Shown here: positions 41,429 through 50,384 of the stretch, piece by piece
How the letters are laid out: every line of letters begins with the position of its first letter
Position numbering within the stretch: position 1 is the first letter of the stretch
Assembly (NCBI GenBank): GCA_023426145.1
Contig: JAFABG010000040.1
Coordinates: 372,001 to 436,000, forward strand
Direction of reading: 5' to 3'
DNA: 64,000 bases
From: Bacteroidota bacterium
GTDB lineage: Bacteria; Bacteroidota; Bacteroidia; Bacteroidales; Bacteroidaceae
Made by a program: the position numbers and the translations under genes
The notes under the pieces: model-generated
The model's database searches: none
Told to the model about the DNA's origin: nothing
What the model saw: the letters and a program-made list of their open reading frames with translations, nothing else

Positions 41429-43771
41429 TTAATAACCATAGTTTTGATAAGCTTTCTTACCAGCTTCATCAAGTAACTTATTATTTTCATCTGTATACAA
41501 GTCGATTGTAGCTTGTTTGAATGGTTTCAAGGTGTGGTATGGTTGTAAGAATCCTAAACCAGCACGACCAGATAGAGCTCCATCACTTACTTCATTATCT
41601 GCTACTGGCCAGTATGCTGGGCCATCTGTAAGAGTAGAAGCTTCCTTATTATGATATTGCATACGCATATATTGCCATCCTGAGTGGTGTAACCAGTCAT
41701 AATAGACCATTTCCATATTAAACTCACGTGCTATTTCATTCAACATAAAGTTTTGGAAGCGATCAGCTTCATTTAGAGCTCCTCCAAGAATGTTTTGACC
41801 AGGATACATCTCAACTGTAGAAGCGGTAGAAGTACCATCCCATGAAGTAGTAGAGATCTTCATTGCTGATGCATAGTCTTGAGCTACTGTGTAAGGATAT
41901 TTAGATTCAGAACTGAGTAGATTCTCTTTTCCAGGATAGAGGCGTGCAATAATTTCTGCGCGATTTTCTCCGGGATGATAAGCTGCACGTTCGCGAACTT
42001 GATTAATGTCTAAGATTGCGTTTGGATAATCTCCTTTTAGACCGTATGCATTAGCTCGCATTAGATAGGCTTCAGCAATACGGAAGATAGGAATATCACG
42101 TCCTGAATAGTAATTGTCAGCTCCTGGACGATCTGGATCATCATATTTACGAGTTGCAGGTTGAGGCTCTTTAGACATATTGTTTAGACCACCATGTGCA
42201 GTTATATCTAGATAGGCTTCATTTCCATTTCTCTGATTTCTTGTTGCGCGATAGTAGTATTTACCATCTTTTTTAATCCATCTCGCAAATAAAAAGTAAG
42301 GTTGAGATTCAGCCTCATCTTTATCTATAGCTGTAGCTTTGGTGTTTTCTAAATAAGCATAAGCTAAATCCCCAGAACCCATTCGGTGTTCACCTGCTAC
42401 GGCTCTACGATTTCCCCAAGATGCACGATCATAAGTCGGGAAAATGTTATCATTGAAATAGGTTGCCTGACTGCTTGTCCATACGTAAGTTGCATTTTTA
42501 GGATCGTTGTAAGCGTAATAAGGTAAATTAGCTGCATAAGCACTGGTTCCGCCTGTTCCACGACGAGCAGTCTCCATTTCAATCCAGAATGATTTTTGGA
42601 ATCGAGAATCTATCGTTTTGTCAGTGTATATATCAAAACCAAAATCGTTGGTTGAAGCTATATGTGCACGTCCGCGATAAGGATAGTCGCAGCAAGTTTC
42701 AGGAATTCCCCAAAGAGCTACCATGTAAGCTGGAGATAGAAAATATTGTAAACGATTTCCGTAGCGACCATTTACCCCTGAAGTTGCAGGATATCCGTAT
42801 ACACATGAAAATACAATTTCAGGATTAGTTTCATCAGAAAAATCTCCAGCTTTATGCTTAAAGATCTGACCGTAGTCTTTCGCTAGTTCATAATGTCCAT
42901 CCTGATTAATTTCATAGTTACAGAAGTAGATGCAAGAATCTAAGTCTGCTGTTCCTGTTCCTTTGTATAGCATACCTAGATAGGATTGTGGATTGGTATT
43001 ATCTATAGTACCGTCAGCTTTACGCCCATATTCTCCTGTTCCATACTTTTTACCCATTTCACGATAAAGATATAATTTTGCTAGGAAATGTGCAGCTGCA
43101 CCTTTTGTTGCCCGGCCGAATTCTCCTGCTGTCATTTCTGAGGCTGTTGGAAGATTTTTGAAGCCGTATCTAAGATCACTTATTATTTGTTTATAAATAG
43201 ACTCAGATGATTCACGTGCAAACGAAAAACTACCAGGCATAGCAGATGTATAGGTGCGTGGGAAATATACGTCACCTAAGAAAGTATTGAGTGTATAAAT
43301 ACAGTAAGCGCGGTTGAACATCGCTTCAGCTTTCGCTCTGTTAGATTCTGTACCAGCAGCATATTTACCCATCGCTTTACCTTCTTCAATGGTCTGTATT
43401 ACGCGGTTACAGTTGTTGATCGTTGGGTAGAATCCTAACATCTGCCCACTTGTATATTCTGCACAAAGTCCATCCATATTGTTAGCTGGAGCACCTGTGG
43501 AATTCCAAATTGAAGCAGAGTAATTAGAGGTTGTAGCACCTGCAGGTGTCATATTATCGACACCAATAAAGTAGGTGGATGGTCCCTGTGTATATTGTTT
43601 AGATTGACGAAATGCATCGTAGGTAGCAGTGATCAATTCACTCATCCCTTTTTCTGTATTGAAATAGTCTTGAGTAATTGTAGCGACCATTTCCTCCTTT
43701 AAAAAATCATCAGAGCAAGCACCTAGTGATAGTGCTGCTGTAAAAAGGGTCATATATTTCTTTAGTTTCAT
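41429..43771 (-). CDS. SusD-like glycan-binding lipoprotein
   Basis: A large SusD of 780 residues (most are 500-650). Its lipobox has Cys19 (SLGACSDDFLKEE) with acidic residues straight after it, as in surface-export signals. SusD features: the mature start FLKEEMVATITQDYF, the NNCNRVIQTIEEGK helix, FNRAYCIYTLNTFLGDVYFPRTY, and the C-terminal ELNEIAREF-like helix seen here as LNEIAREFNMEMVYYDWL. The extra length includes Tyr/Arg/Gly-rich inserts (about 410-540) that may widen the ligand platform. The ATG at 43769-43771 is chosen because it starts the signal peptide and avoids overlap with the susC stop at 43794. Paired with the SusC upstream. Confidence 0.94.
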   Translation of the reverse strand: MKLKKYMTLFTAALSLGACSDDFLKEEMVATITQDYFNTEKGMSELITATYDAFRQSKQYTQGPSTYFIGVDNMTPAGATTSNYSASIWNSTGAPANNMDGLCAEYTSGQMLGFYPTINNCNRVIQTIEEGKAMGKYAAGTESNRAKAEAMFNRAYCIYTLNTFLGDVYFPRTYTSAMPGSFSFARESSESIYKQIISDLRYGFKNLPTASEMTAGEFGRATKGAAAHFLAKLYLYREMGKKYGTGEYGRKADGTIDNTNPQSYLGMLYKGTGTADLDSCIYFCNYEINQDGHYELAKDYGQIFKHKAGDFSDETNPEIVFSCVYGYPATSGVNGRYGNRLQYFLSPAYMVALWGIPETCCDYPYRGRAHIASTNDFGFDIYTDKTIDSRFQKSFWIEMETARRGTGGTSAYAANLPYYAYNDPKNATYVWTSSQATYFNDNIFPTYDRASWGNRRAVAGEHRMGSGDLAYAYLENTKATAIDKDEAESQPYFLFARWIKKDGKYYYRATRNQRNGNEAYLDITAHGGLNNMSKEPQPATRKYDDPDRPGADNYYSGRDIPIFRIAEAYLMRANAYGLKGDYPNAILDINQVRERAAYHPGENRAEIIARLYPGKENLLSSESKYPYTVAQDYASAMKISTTSWDGTSTASTVEMYPGQNILGGALNEADRFQNFMLNEIAREFNMEMVYYDWLHHSGWQYMRMQYHNKEASTLTDGPAYWPVADNEVSDGALSGRAGLGFLQPYHTLKPFKQATIDLYTDENNKLLDEAGKKAYQNYGY

Positions 43772-43793
43772 AACTTTTAATTTTAATATTAGA

Positions 43794-46700
43794 TTAGAAT
43801 CCAAGTCTTACACCGATTACATAGCTGCGGGTTAACATGGTGTTATTTGTTTGTCCACCAGTTGTTTCGCCATTTGAATTGAATTTGGTCCATCCTGTCA
43901 TGTCATCAGGGTTTATACCTGCTTTTACTAACTCTCCACCCCAGATAAATGGATTTAGACATTGAGCATAAATCTGACATTTGGTAGCACCAACTCTGTT
44001 CAACCATTTTTTGGGCAAGTTGTATGAAAGTGAGATATTACGCAGAGCTACCATATTTCCTTTTGTGTAACTCATATATCTGCTGTAGTCAGTAACACCT
44101 GTATAAGTTCCACCACTATATTGGATTGGATATTTTCCATTAGGATTGCTTTCACTCCATAAGTCCTTTTCAACACGACGTCCGAGAGTTTGTAATAATC
44201 CGAAGTAAGTACCTCCAAAACGTCCATAGAAGAAGGCGCTTAATTCCCAATCTTTATATGTAAAGGTGGTAGTGAAACCGCCTGACCATTTTGGTGACCA
44301 CTGTCCTAAATGTCTTTTATCTTCATCATTAATTTTACCGAAGCCATTGTCTTCATAAGCTACCGATTCAGTGTGTGTTACGCCTTTTGTATCCGTCCAA
44401 GTGATATCCGCAGTTTTAGCTCCAGTTGTACCAGCAGGAACCTCAACTAAAGGTTGATCTTCAATCATAGGCATACCTGGTTTCATGACAATACCATTTT
44501 TACTATAAATCGCTAATGTACGTAAATCATTGTCATTATTTTGCCATAATCTATCATATTTGTAATTCCAGATATCATCAATTGGGCGATCTATAAACCA
44601 GCCATTTGCTGTGTCATCAACTTTACCATTTGCTAATTCTACGATCCATCCTTTATTGGTAGAGAATGAGAAATCTGTTTTCCATGTGAAATCGCGATTC
44701 TTCACATTGATGGTTGAAAGAGTCATTTCAAAACCTCTATTAGCTGTTTTTCCAATATTGGTACGAATAGAAGTGTAACCTGTAATGCCTGGGATAGCTT
44801 TAGATAATATTAAGTCTTTTGTGCGAGTTTCATAATATTCTATGCTACCACTGATACGATTCTTCAAGAATCCAAAGTCAATACCTAGGTTCGTTGAACC
44901 TGTTTTTTCCCATCCTAGTCCATAGTTCGGTAATACATTGGCTTTTGCACCATTAGATATAACTGTCGATCCACCTTCGCCAAAGAACTTACCTGCTCCA
45001 TTTGCAGTCATTGCTCCAGAAGTCTGATAGGGGCTTACAGAAGCATTTCCTGTTACACCATAACCAAGACGTAGTTTAATCTGATCTATCCAAGAGATTT
45101 TCTTCATGAACGCTTCTTCACTAATCTTCCATGCTAAGGCTGCTGATGGGAAGAAATCCCATTTGCTTCCAACGGCTAGAACAGAGGCACCGTCCCAACG
45201 GCCAGTTACAGTCAATAAATAACGATCCATAAGGTTATAGTTCATACGTCCCATGTAAGAAGCTCGTGTTTGTTTTGAATAATCAGAACCAATACCATTA
45301 CGAGTAGTGTCAGAATTTCCTAGGCTATACCAAAGAGCAGTAGGGAAGGTGCTATCGTAAGCTCTATAACTAAGACCTTCAGCACGATACATTTCAGCTG
45401 ATTGCATTAATGTAAATCCAAAATTATGGATATTCTTTATAGTCTTATTATAGAAGAACATGTTTTCCAGTGTCCATGATAAGCGAGTATCTTGATCATT
45501 GAATGCTACATTCGGATCGTAAGCTGTATTCTCTAATGGATTTGAGAATTTTTCACCATAATAGCTTCCATAACGAGTGTTTCGGCTTTGAGCACCTAAA
45601 TTGGTACGCCATTTTAAACCATTTAGTGGTTCCCAAATTTTCCCAAAGTTTATATCCAAGTGTGAGCTTAATAAGACACTTGTTGTACGGGTTTCATTGA
45701 TGGCTTTATCTATATCCCAAGCAGGATTATGTTCCAGTCCGTTATTGGATCCAGCTCCTTGGATAGGATCACCATTTTGATCATATGCCGGATAGATAGG
45801 CAATAATGAAAGTGCATAGCTATAGGAATCTTTAGCACCAGTATTAGAACTAGAAGAGTTGTTAATTATACCATAGTTTTGTATGGAATGACTAGCATTA
45901 ATACCTAAGCCTAAGCTTAACCAAGGCATAGGAGTTATATCACCATTGATATTGGCTGAATAACGTTTGTAATCTTGGTCTTTTAAAGCTGCTTGTTGAT
46001 CAAGGTAAGCTAAAGAAATATAGATATTAGAGGTTTCCGAACCAGCAGAAAGAGAAACTTGATGATTTTGAGTTAGTCCTGTACGTGTAACTAATTTCGT
46101 CCAGTCTGTTGTTTCATAAGCATTGGGATTGTATACTGGTACTTGAGCTGCGTACCCTTTAGCAATTTCTTCAGCGGTTGCATTGCGCATAACGTAGTTG
46201 CCGTTAGCATCTTTCTGCCAAGCGCGATCAAAATTGATTTTTCCTTCTGGTGTGTTACCTAAGTCGAATATGTTAGCGATTTGGTCTGGATCAGGAGCTG
46301 TACCATAATTACCTGGATAGTTATTGGCATTTATTAATTTTTGCATTTGCCAATCTACATATTCACCAGAGTTCATCCAATCTGTCATAGCATCCATTCT
46401 AGAAAATGTAAAGTTGCCACTGTACGATATTGAGGTTTTACCTTTGGTACCTTTTTTAGTTGTTACAAGAACAACTCCATTTGCACCACGTGAACCATAA
46501 ATAGCTGTAGCAGAGGCATCTTTAAGAATTTCCATAGATTCGATATCGTTGGGATTAAGGTCACCTACAGAACCTGCAGTCAAAGGGATACCATCGATTA
46601 CATATAATGGATCATTTGAGTTGTCGATGGAGCGTGTACCACGGATTCTAACATCTCCTAATTCTCCAGGACGGCTATTAGTAGTGATTTCAACACCAGC

Positions 46701-47177
46701 AGCTTTACCTTGCATAGCTTGCAGCGCATTTTGAACGGGGCGTTCTTCAATAGCTGCTGAAGTAACACGGGTCAAAGCTCCCGTAACATCACTCTTTTTC
46801 ATAGTACCGTAACCTACTACTACTACTTCATCTAAGACTTCAGTGTCTTCTTCTAAGGTGATTTTGATGGTAGTTTGTCCTTTCACACCTACCTCTATTG
46901 TTTTGTATCCTACAAAACTAACTTGGATGAAACCATTATTAGGTACATTCTGAAGAGTAAATTTACCGTTTAAATCAGTTATTGTGCCATTGGTAGTACC
47001 TTTTACTATAACACTTGCACCAATTACGGTTTCGCCTGCTTTATCTAAAACAGTACCTGTAACCGTTTTACTTTGTGCTGTAGCCTCCATGACTAAGACT
47101 GAGAACAAAGCGATAAAGAATAGCCGCTGGAGTTGATTTAGGCGGCTTAACAGACTTAAATGTTTGCTGTTTTTCAT
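43794..47177 (-). CDS. SusC-like TonB-dependent transporter
   Basis: A 1127-residue outer-membrane importer: signal peptide (to about ATAQ, 35), CarboxypepD_reg-like domain (KTVTGTVLDKAGETVIGASV, about 37-115), LDEVVVVGYGTMKKSDVTGAL, plug signatures VRIRGTRSIDNSNDPLYVIDGIP and ILKDASATAIYGSRGANGVVLVTTK, and a barrel ending in Phe (VIGVRLGF). It forms a pair with the 780-residue SusD. Its promoter (47256-47286) and a near-perfect operator copy (47295-47315) mirror those of the divergent eight-gene operon, so both are probably switched on together by the HTCS. Confidence 0.96.
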   Translation of the reverse strand: MKNSKHLSLLSRLNQLQRLFFIALFSVLVMEATAQSKTVTGTVLDKAGETVIGASVIVKGTTNGTITDLNGKFTLQNVPNNGFIQVSFVGYKTIEVGVKGQTTIKITLEEDTEVLDEVVVVGYGTMKKSDVTGALTRVTSAAIEERPVQNALQAMQGKAAGVEITTNSRPGELGDVRIRGTRSIDNSNDPLYVIDGIPLTAGSVGDLNPNDIESMEILKDASATAIYGSRGANGVVLVTTKKGTKGKTSISYSGNFTFSRMDAMTDWMNSGEYVDWQMQKLINANNYPGNYGTAPDPDQIANIFDLGNTPEGKINFDRAWQKDANGNYVMRNATAEEIAKGYAAQVPVYNPNAYETTDWTKLVTRTGLTQNHQVSLSAGSETSNIYISLAYLDQQAALKDQDYKRYSANINGDITPMPWLSLGLGINASHSIQNYGIINNSSSSNTGAKDSYSYALSLLPIYPAYDQNGDPIQGAGSNNGLEHNPAWDIDKAINETRTTSVLLSSHLDINFGKIWEPLNGLKWRTNLGAQSRNTRYGSYYGEKFSNPLENTAYDPNVAFNDQDTRLSWTLENMFFYNKTIKNIHNFGFTLMQSAEMYRAEGLSYRAYDSTFPTALWYSLGNSDTTRNGIGSDYSKQTRASYMGRMNYNLMDRYLLTVTGRWDGASVLAVGSKWDFFPSAALAWKISEEAFMKKISWIDQIKLRLGYGVTGNASVSPYQTSGAMTANGAGKFFGEGGSTVISNGAKANVLPNYGLGWEKTGSTNLGIDFGFLKNRISGSIEYYETRTKDLILSKAIPGITGYTSIRTNIGKTANRGFEMTLSTINVKNRDFTWKTDFSFSTNKGWIVELANGKVDDTANGWFIDRPIDDIWNYKYDRLWQNNDNDLRTLAIYSKNGIVMKPGMPMIEDQPLVEVPAGTTGAKTADITWTDTKGVTHTESVAYEDNGFGKINDEDKRHLGQWSPKWSGGFTTTFTYKDWELSAFFYGRFGGTYFGLLQTLGRRVEKDLWSESNPNGKYPIQYSGGTYTGVTDYSRYMSYTKGNMVALRNISLSYNLPKKWLNRVGATKCQIYAQCLNPFIWGGELVKAGINPDDMTGWTKFNSNGETTGGQTNNTMLTRSYVIGVRLGF

Positions 47178-47255
47178 ACTTTAATATTAAATTAAACAAA
47201 AGTTAGATTTCGTTTTCAAAAGGTAGTTAATCATAATACCTGTGAAATACTGTTG

Positions 47256-47286
47256 CAAACATAAGGACTTACTAAGGATATTGCAA
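47256..47286 (-). promoter_or_regulatory. Bacteroides promoter of the minus-strand susCD pair
   Basis: The minus strand reads TTG (47284-47286), a 20-bp spacer and TATGTTTG (47256-47263), ending 78 bp upstream of the susC ATG. Confidence 0.78.
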
Positions 47287-47294
47287 TGAAGAAT

Positions 47295-47315
47295 CGTACA
47301 AAAACATGGAAAATA
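47295..47315 (-). promoter_or_regulatory. Candidate HTCS operator, minus-strand susCD
   Basis: Read on the minus strand, its core is CATGTTTTTGTACG. It is identical at 20 of 21 positions to the site at 47859-47879 in opposite orientation. It sits 8 bp upstream of the -33 box and 31 bp upstream of the -7 box. Confidence 0.72.
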
Positions 47316-47858
47316 CCGTCTTTTGTATGGATTTACATTGAATAGGAGCTTTTTTTTAGGGAAATAAGTGTTTGGAGTACATTTATTCCTTCGATTCTTT
47401 ATAATACAAAGAGAAAACTGATGGGGAATAAAGGTTATAAAATTGTTGTATCTCTCTTTATTTATTTTTCGTAGGGGGAGTTCAACTACAGTGGGTGCAG
47501 TGTCTTATAAATAAAGCCTTTTTTAAAATATCTTTAATGTTATTCTTTGATATTATTTAATATATGAGATTTTCTTGTTTTATTAGAGAACTTGAAACTC
47601 CTTTGAATAAATAATTGTTTATCTTTTGGTCTTATAATTTGGTTAAAGATTGAAATTGATAAAAAATGTGACATGTAACTTGTTGGTTAGTGTATTATGT
47701 ATAAAAGTCTATTTTAATCTGTCTGTTGAAAGAGGCTAAAGAGACTTTTAACTAATTCTATTCCATTAATTTGGTTTGAAGACTCTATTTTATATTTGTT
47801 TAAAATCATATTTTATAAAAAAGTGAGTTCATTGCATGGAATTTTGTGCATATGAATA

Positions 47859-47879
47859 TATTTTCCATGCTTTTGTACG
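47859..47879 (+). promoter_or_regulatory. Candidate HTCS operator, FAS1-SusCD operon
   Basis: The site begins TATTTTCC and continues CATGCTTTTGTACG (overlapping at the last C). It is 9 bp upstream of the -33 box and 32 bp upstream of the -7 box. It differs from the copy at 47295-47315 by one base. Part of it also forms an 8-bp inverted repeat with GCATGGAA at 47834-47841. Confidence 0.72.
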
Positions 47880-47888
47880 ATTATTCAT

Positions 47889-47919
47889 TGTAATTATTTT
47901 ACTAAGTAACTAAGTTTGC
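47889..47919 (+). promoter_or_regulatory. Bacteroides promoter of the eight-gene FAS1-SusCD operon
   Basis: TTG (47889-47891), a 20-bp spacer and TAAGTTTG (47912-47919). It leaves a leader of about 105 nt before the ATG at 48031. Confidence 0.78.
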
Positions 47920-48030
47920 GACAGTTTTTCGTGTTCTTATGATAATATAACATTTGGAAACGGAAACTAACTTTTGTTCGACTTAAATACCTGAATTTAG
48001 TTTTATCGTTAATTAATAAACGTTAGTATT

Positions 48031-50367
48031 ATGAGAAATGCAATGAATCACAAGGGGCATTGGCTACTATTGTTGCTCCTCTCTTCCTTTCTCCTTTCCT
48101 GTGAGGATAAAATGGATGAGCATTATGAAAAACCCGCATGGTTGAAAGGAACTGCTTGGGAAGTTCTTTCTAATGAATATGGAGGTAAGTACTCCATGTT
48201 TCTTGAAGCTGCAGAATTATCTGGTTTTAGACCAGTCTTGGATGGTAAGAGTGTAGTAACTGTAATGGCTCCTGATAATGATGCTTTTACTGCCTATCTT
48301 GAAAAACATGGATATAGTTCTGTGAAAGATATATCAACAGACAATCTAAAGAAATTAATCGGCTATCATTTAGTTTATTACTCATACAGTAAAAGTGATC
48401 TTGAGAATTTTCGTCCTGAAGATAGTGCGCTAAGTGGTGATGATGAAGATGATGATAACTTGGGAGTATTGCAACCTGGAATGTATTATAAGTTCCGTAC
48501 GCATAGCACAAGTCCGATAACGAAAGAAGTTGATCCATCGACAAACAGTACAGTGACAGTTTATCATCTAGAACGTTTTTTACCTGTGTTTTCTCACAAT
48601 ATCTTTACCTCAAAGAATATTGATGCTAAGAAGAACTATGAATTTTTTTATCCAGGTTCCACTTGGACTGGGGATAACGGATTTAATGTTTCAAATGCTA
48701 GTGTGAAAGACTATCAAATCATCACTAACAATGGCTACATTTATAATATTGACAGAGTTTTAGAACCTTTGGAGACTATCTATGACGTTTTGAAGAATAA
48801 TAAGGATTACTCGGACTTTCTTGATTTCTATAGCCAGTATAGTTCTTACACCTATGATAAAGATTTATCAGCTGATTATGGTGATGCAGCAGGAGTAGAT
48901 AGCCTTTATTTACACGAACATTCGGCAAACGGACTTCCGAATATTGCTTTAGAGTGGCCCACTTCTAACTTTCGGCTTTATCCTGAATTGGCTTCTATCT
49001 CATATAGTATTTTTGCACCCTCTAATCAAGCTTTAAATACCTTTTTCAATCAATATTGGAAAATAGGGGGATATACTTCTTTAACCGACCTAGATCCACT
49101 GATTATAAGAATATTACTGTATCAATCTGTCTATGGAGGTTCAATTGTTTTTCCCGATGAGATAAGCAAAATAACGAATGCATTAGGTTCACATTATGAT
49201 TTTAAAATAAATGATGTGAAAGATCGGAGTATCTGTGTAAATGGAAGCTTCTATGGTTTGAGTAATTTCCCTATGCCTGAGATATTTAGAACAGTGATGG
49301 GCCCCGAATTCTTAAAAAGAGATTTTCTTCTCTCACTGTATGCCATGTATCAAAGTAATTTAATGGCAGCGTATACGTCTACTGCTACTGATTATACGTT
49401 GTTGATCACAAGGAACAATGGCTATGAAACTAGTGATATGCGATTAATGCCTAACGGAGTTGGAAATACTTTAGCTACTTCCGGAGAAGATGGTGATGTA
49501 GCCGTTTCTAGCACAGATTTGAAGAGAATCGTTAATGGTGGAACAGTTCATGGTGATGTGAATTTTAATACTTCATGGGCAATTTACCCTACTCAGGATG
49601 GTGGGACACTTTGGTTTATTAAAGATGGCAAAGTGACGACTAATTATGTGTTTAATAGTGTTTTGGGGCAGGATCCAAATACTGTTATTCCTACTCTTTT
49701 CACTGAAGTAAAGCCTGTACTTAGTGATGACGGTAAATCTTGGACAAATGGTAAGGTTTATGAATACGATAGTGAATTTGGGGTGTTTGGAAAGCTAGAT
49801 GCATTGGAATATACCAATATGAGGACTATGTTGACTTCTATAGGCGAAACTAAATATCCCAATTTCTTGTTCGCCTATCTTATGCGACAAGCTGAACTTT
49901 TCACGACTATAGATGGAGTCACCGCATGGGACTATCGCTTAGGCACAGGACGTATCGTTGCATTTATTCCCACGAATGAAGCATTGAAAGAAGCACTAGA
50001 AGCAGGGAAGATACCTGGAATTCATGGTACTATTGATTTGTCTCAGGCATCACCTATTCTTAATGGTGAGGTTACAGATAAATATTTATTGGGGACTTAT
50101 CTTCTTAATTATATATTTACTCCAACTAATGCTCCAGTAGCGTTGGGATGTCCATATCTTGGTTCACCAGAGTGGGTGTCGGGAGAATATAGAAACAGTA
50201 ACAACAGACCCGTGAAGTATACAGATGATAGTGCTGTTCTATCTGTTCAATTACAGAATCAAACTACAGGCCAATACGGAAATAAGTGTAACGTAGTATC
50301 TTATCAGAATTTTCCATTTGCTTTTATGGATGGTGCTTTTCACTTGATAGATAATGTTTTTAATTAA
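48031..50367 (+). CDS. FAS1 (fasciclin) domain lipoprotein, large
   Basis: A 778-residue surface-type lipoprotein (Cys24, FLLSCEDKMDEHYE). FAS1-like repeats are seen at about 40-115 (VLSNEYGGKYSMFLEAAELSGF, VTVMAPDNDAFTAYL, KKLIGYHLVYY), about 250-370 (YSIFAPSNQALNTFFNQYW) and about 590-710 (MRQAELFTTIDGV, IVAFIPTNEALKEAL, LGTYLLNYIF). FAS1 domains mediate adhesion or ligand contact. In Bacteroides glycan loci such lipoproteins are thought to act as extra surface glycan-binding proteins, but this is inference. It is the first gene of an operon, with susC 17 bp downstream, which is unusual because most SusCD operons begin with susC. An alternative ATG four codons later would still keep the signal peptide. 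Confidence 0.85.
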   Translation: MRNAMNHKGHWLLLLLLSSFLLSCEDKMDEHYEKPAWLKGTAWEVLSNEYGGKYSMFLEAAELSGFRPVLDGKSVVTVMAPDNDAFTAYLEKHGYSSVKDISTDNLKKLIGYHLVYYSYSKSDLENFRPEDSALSGDDEDDDNLGVLQPGMYYKFRTHSTSPITKEVDPSTNSTVTVYHLERFLPVFSHNIFTSKNIDAKKNYEFFYPGSTWTGDNGFNVSNASVKDYQIITNNGYIYNIDRVLEPLETIYDVLKNNKDYSDFLDFYSQYSSYTYDKDLSADYGDAAGVDSLYLHEHSANGLPNIALEWPTSNFRLYPELASISYSIFAPSNQALNTFFNQYWKIGGYTSLTDLDPLIIRILLYQSVYGGSIVFPDEISKITNALGSHYDFKINDVKDRSICVNGSFYGLSNFPMPEIFRTVMGPEFLKRDFLLSLYAMYQSNLMAAYTSTATDYTLLITRNNGYETSDMRLMPNGVGNTLATSGEDGDVAVSSTDLKRIVNGGTVHGDVNFNTSWAIYPTQDGGTLWFIKDGKVTTNYVFNSVLGQDPNTVIPTLFTEVKPVLSDDGKSWTNGKVYEYDSEFGVFGKLDALEYTNMRTMLTSIGETKYPNFLFAYLMRQAELFTTIDGVTAWDYRLGTGRIVAFIPTNEALKEALEAGKIPGIHGTIDLSQASPILNGEVTDKYLLGTYLLNYIFTPTNAPVALGCPYLGSPEWVSGEYRNSNNRPVKYTDDSAVLSVQLQNQTTGQYGNKCNVVSYQNFPFAFMDGAFHLIDNVFN

Positions 50368-50384
50368 CTGAAGATCTAATAATC

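Larger units (their letters stand above)
47178..48030. other. Divergent control region between two SusCD operons
   Basis: An 853-bp AT-rich region without a credible gene. Each end holds a full Bacteroides promoter pointing outward (47256-47286 minus, 47889-47919 plus) and, just upstream of each, one of two 21-bp operator copies in inverted orientation. The middle 540 bp shows no further feature I can support. Confidence 0.75.

Noticed and set aside
47295..47879. Invertible DNA segment bounded by inverted repeats
   Set aside because: The repeats do resemble recombinase sites, but both promoters lie outside them, so inversion would not switch expression. The same core with the same promoter spacing recurs at 28641-28726, which favours an operator.
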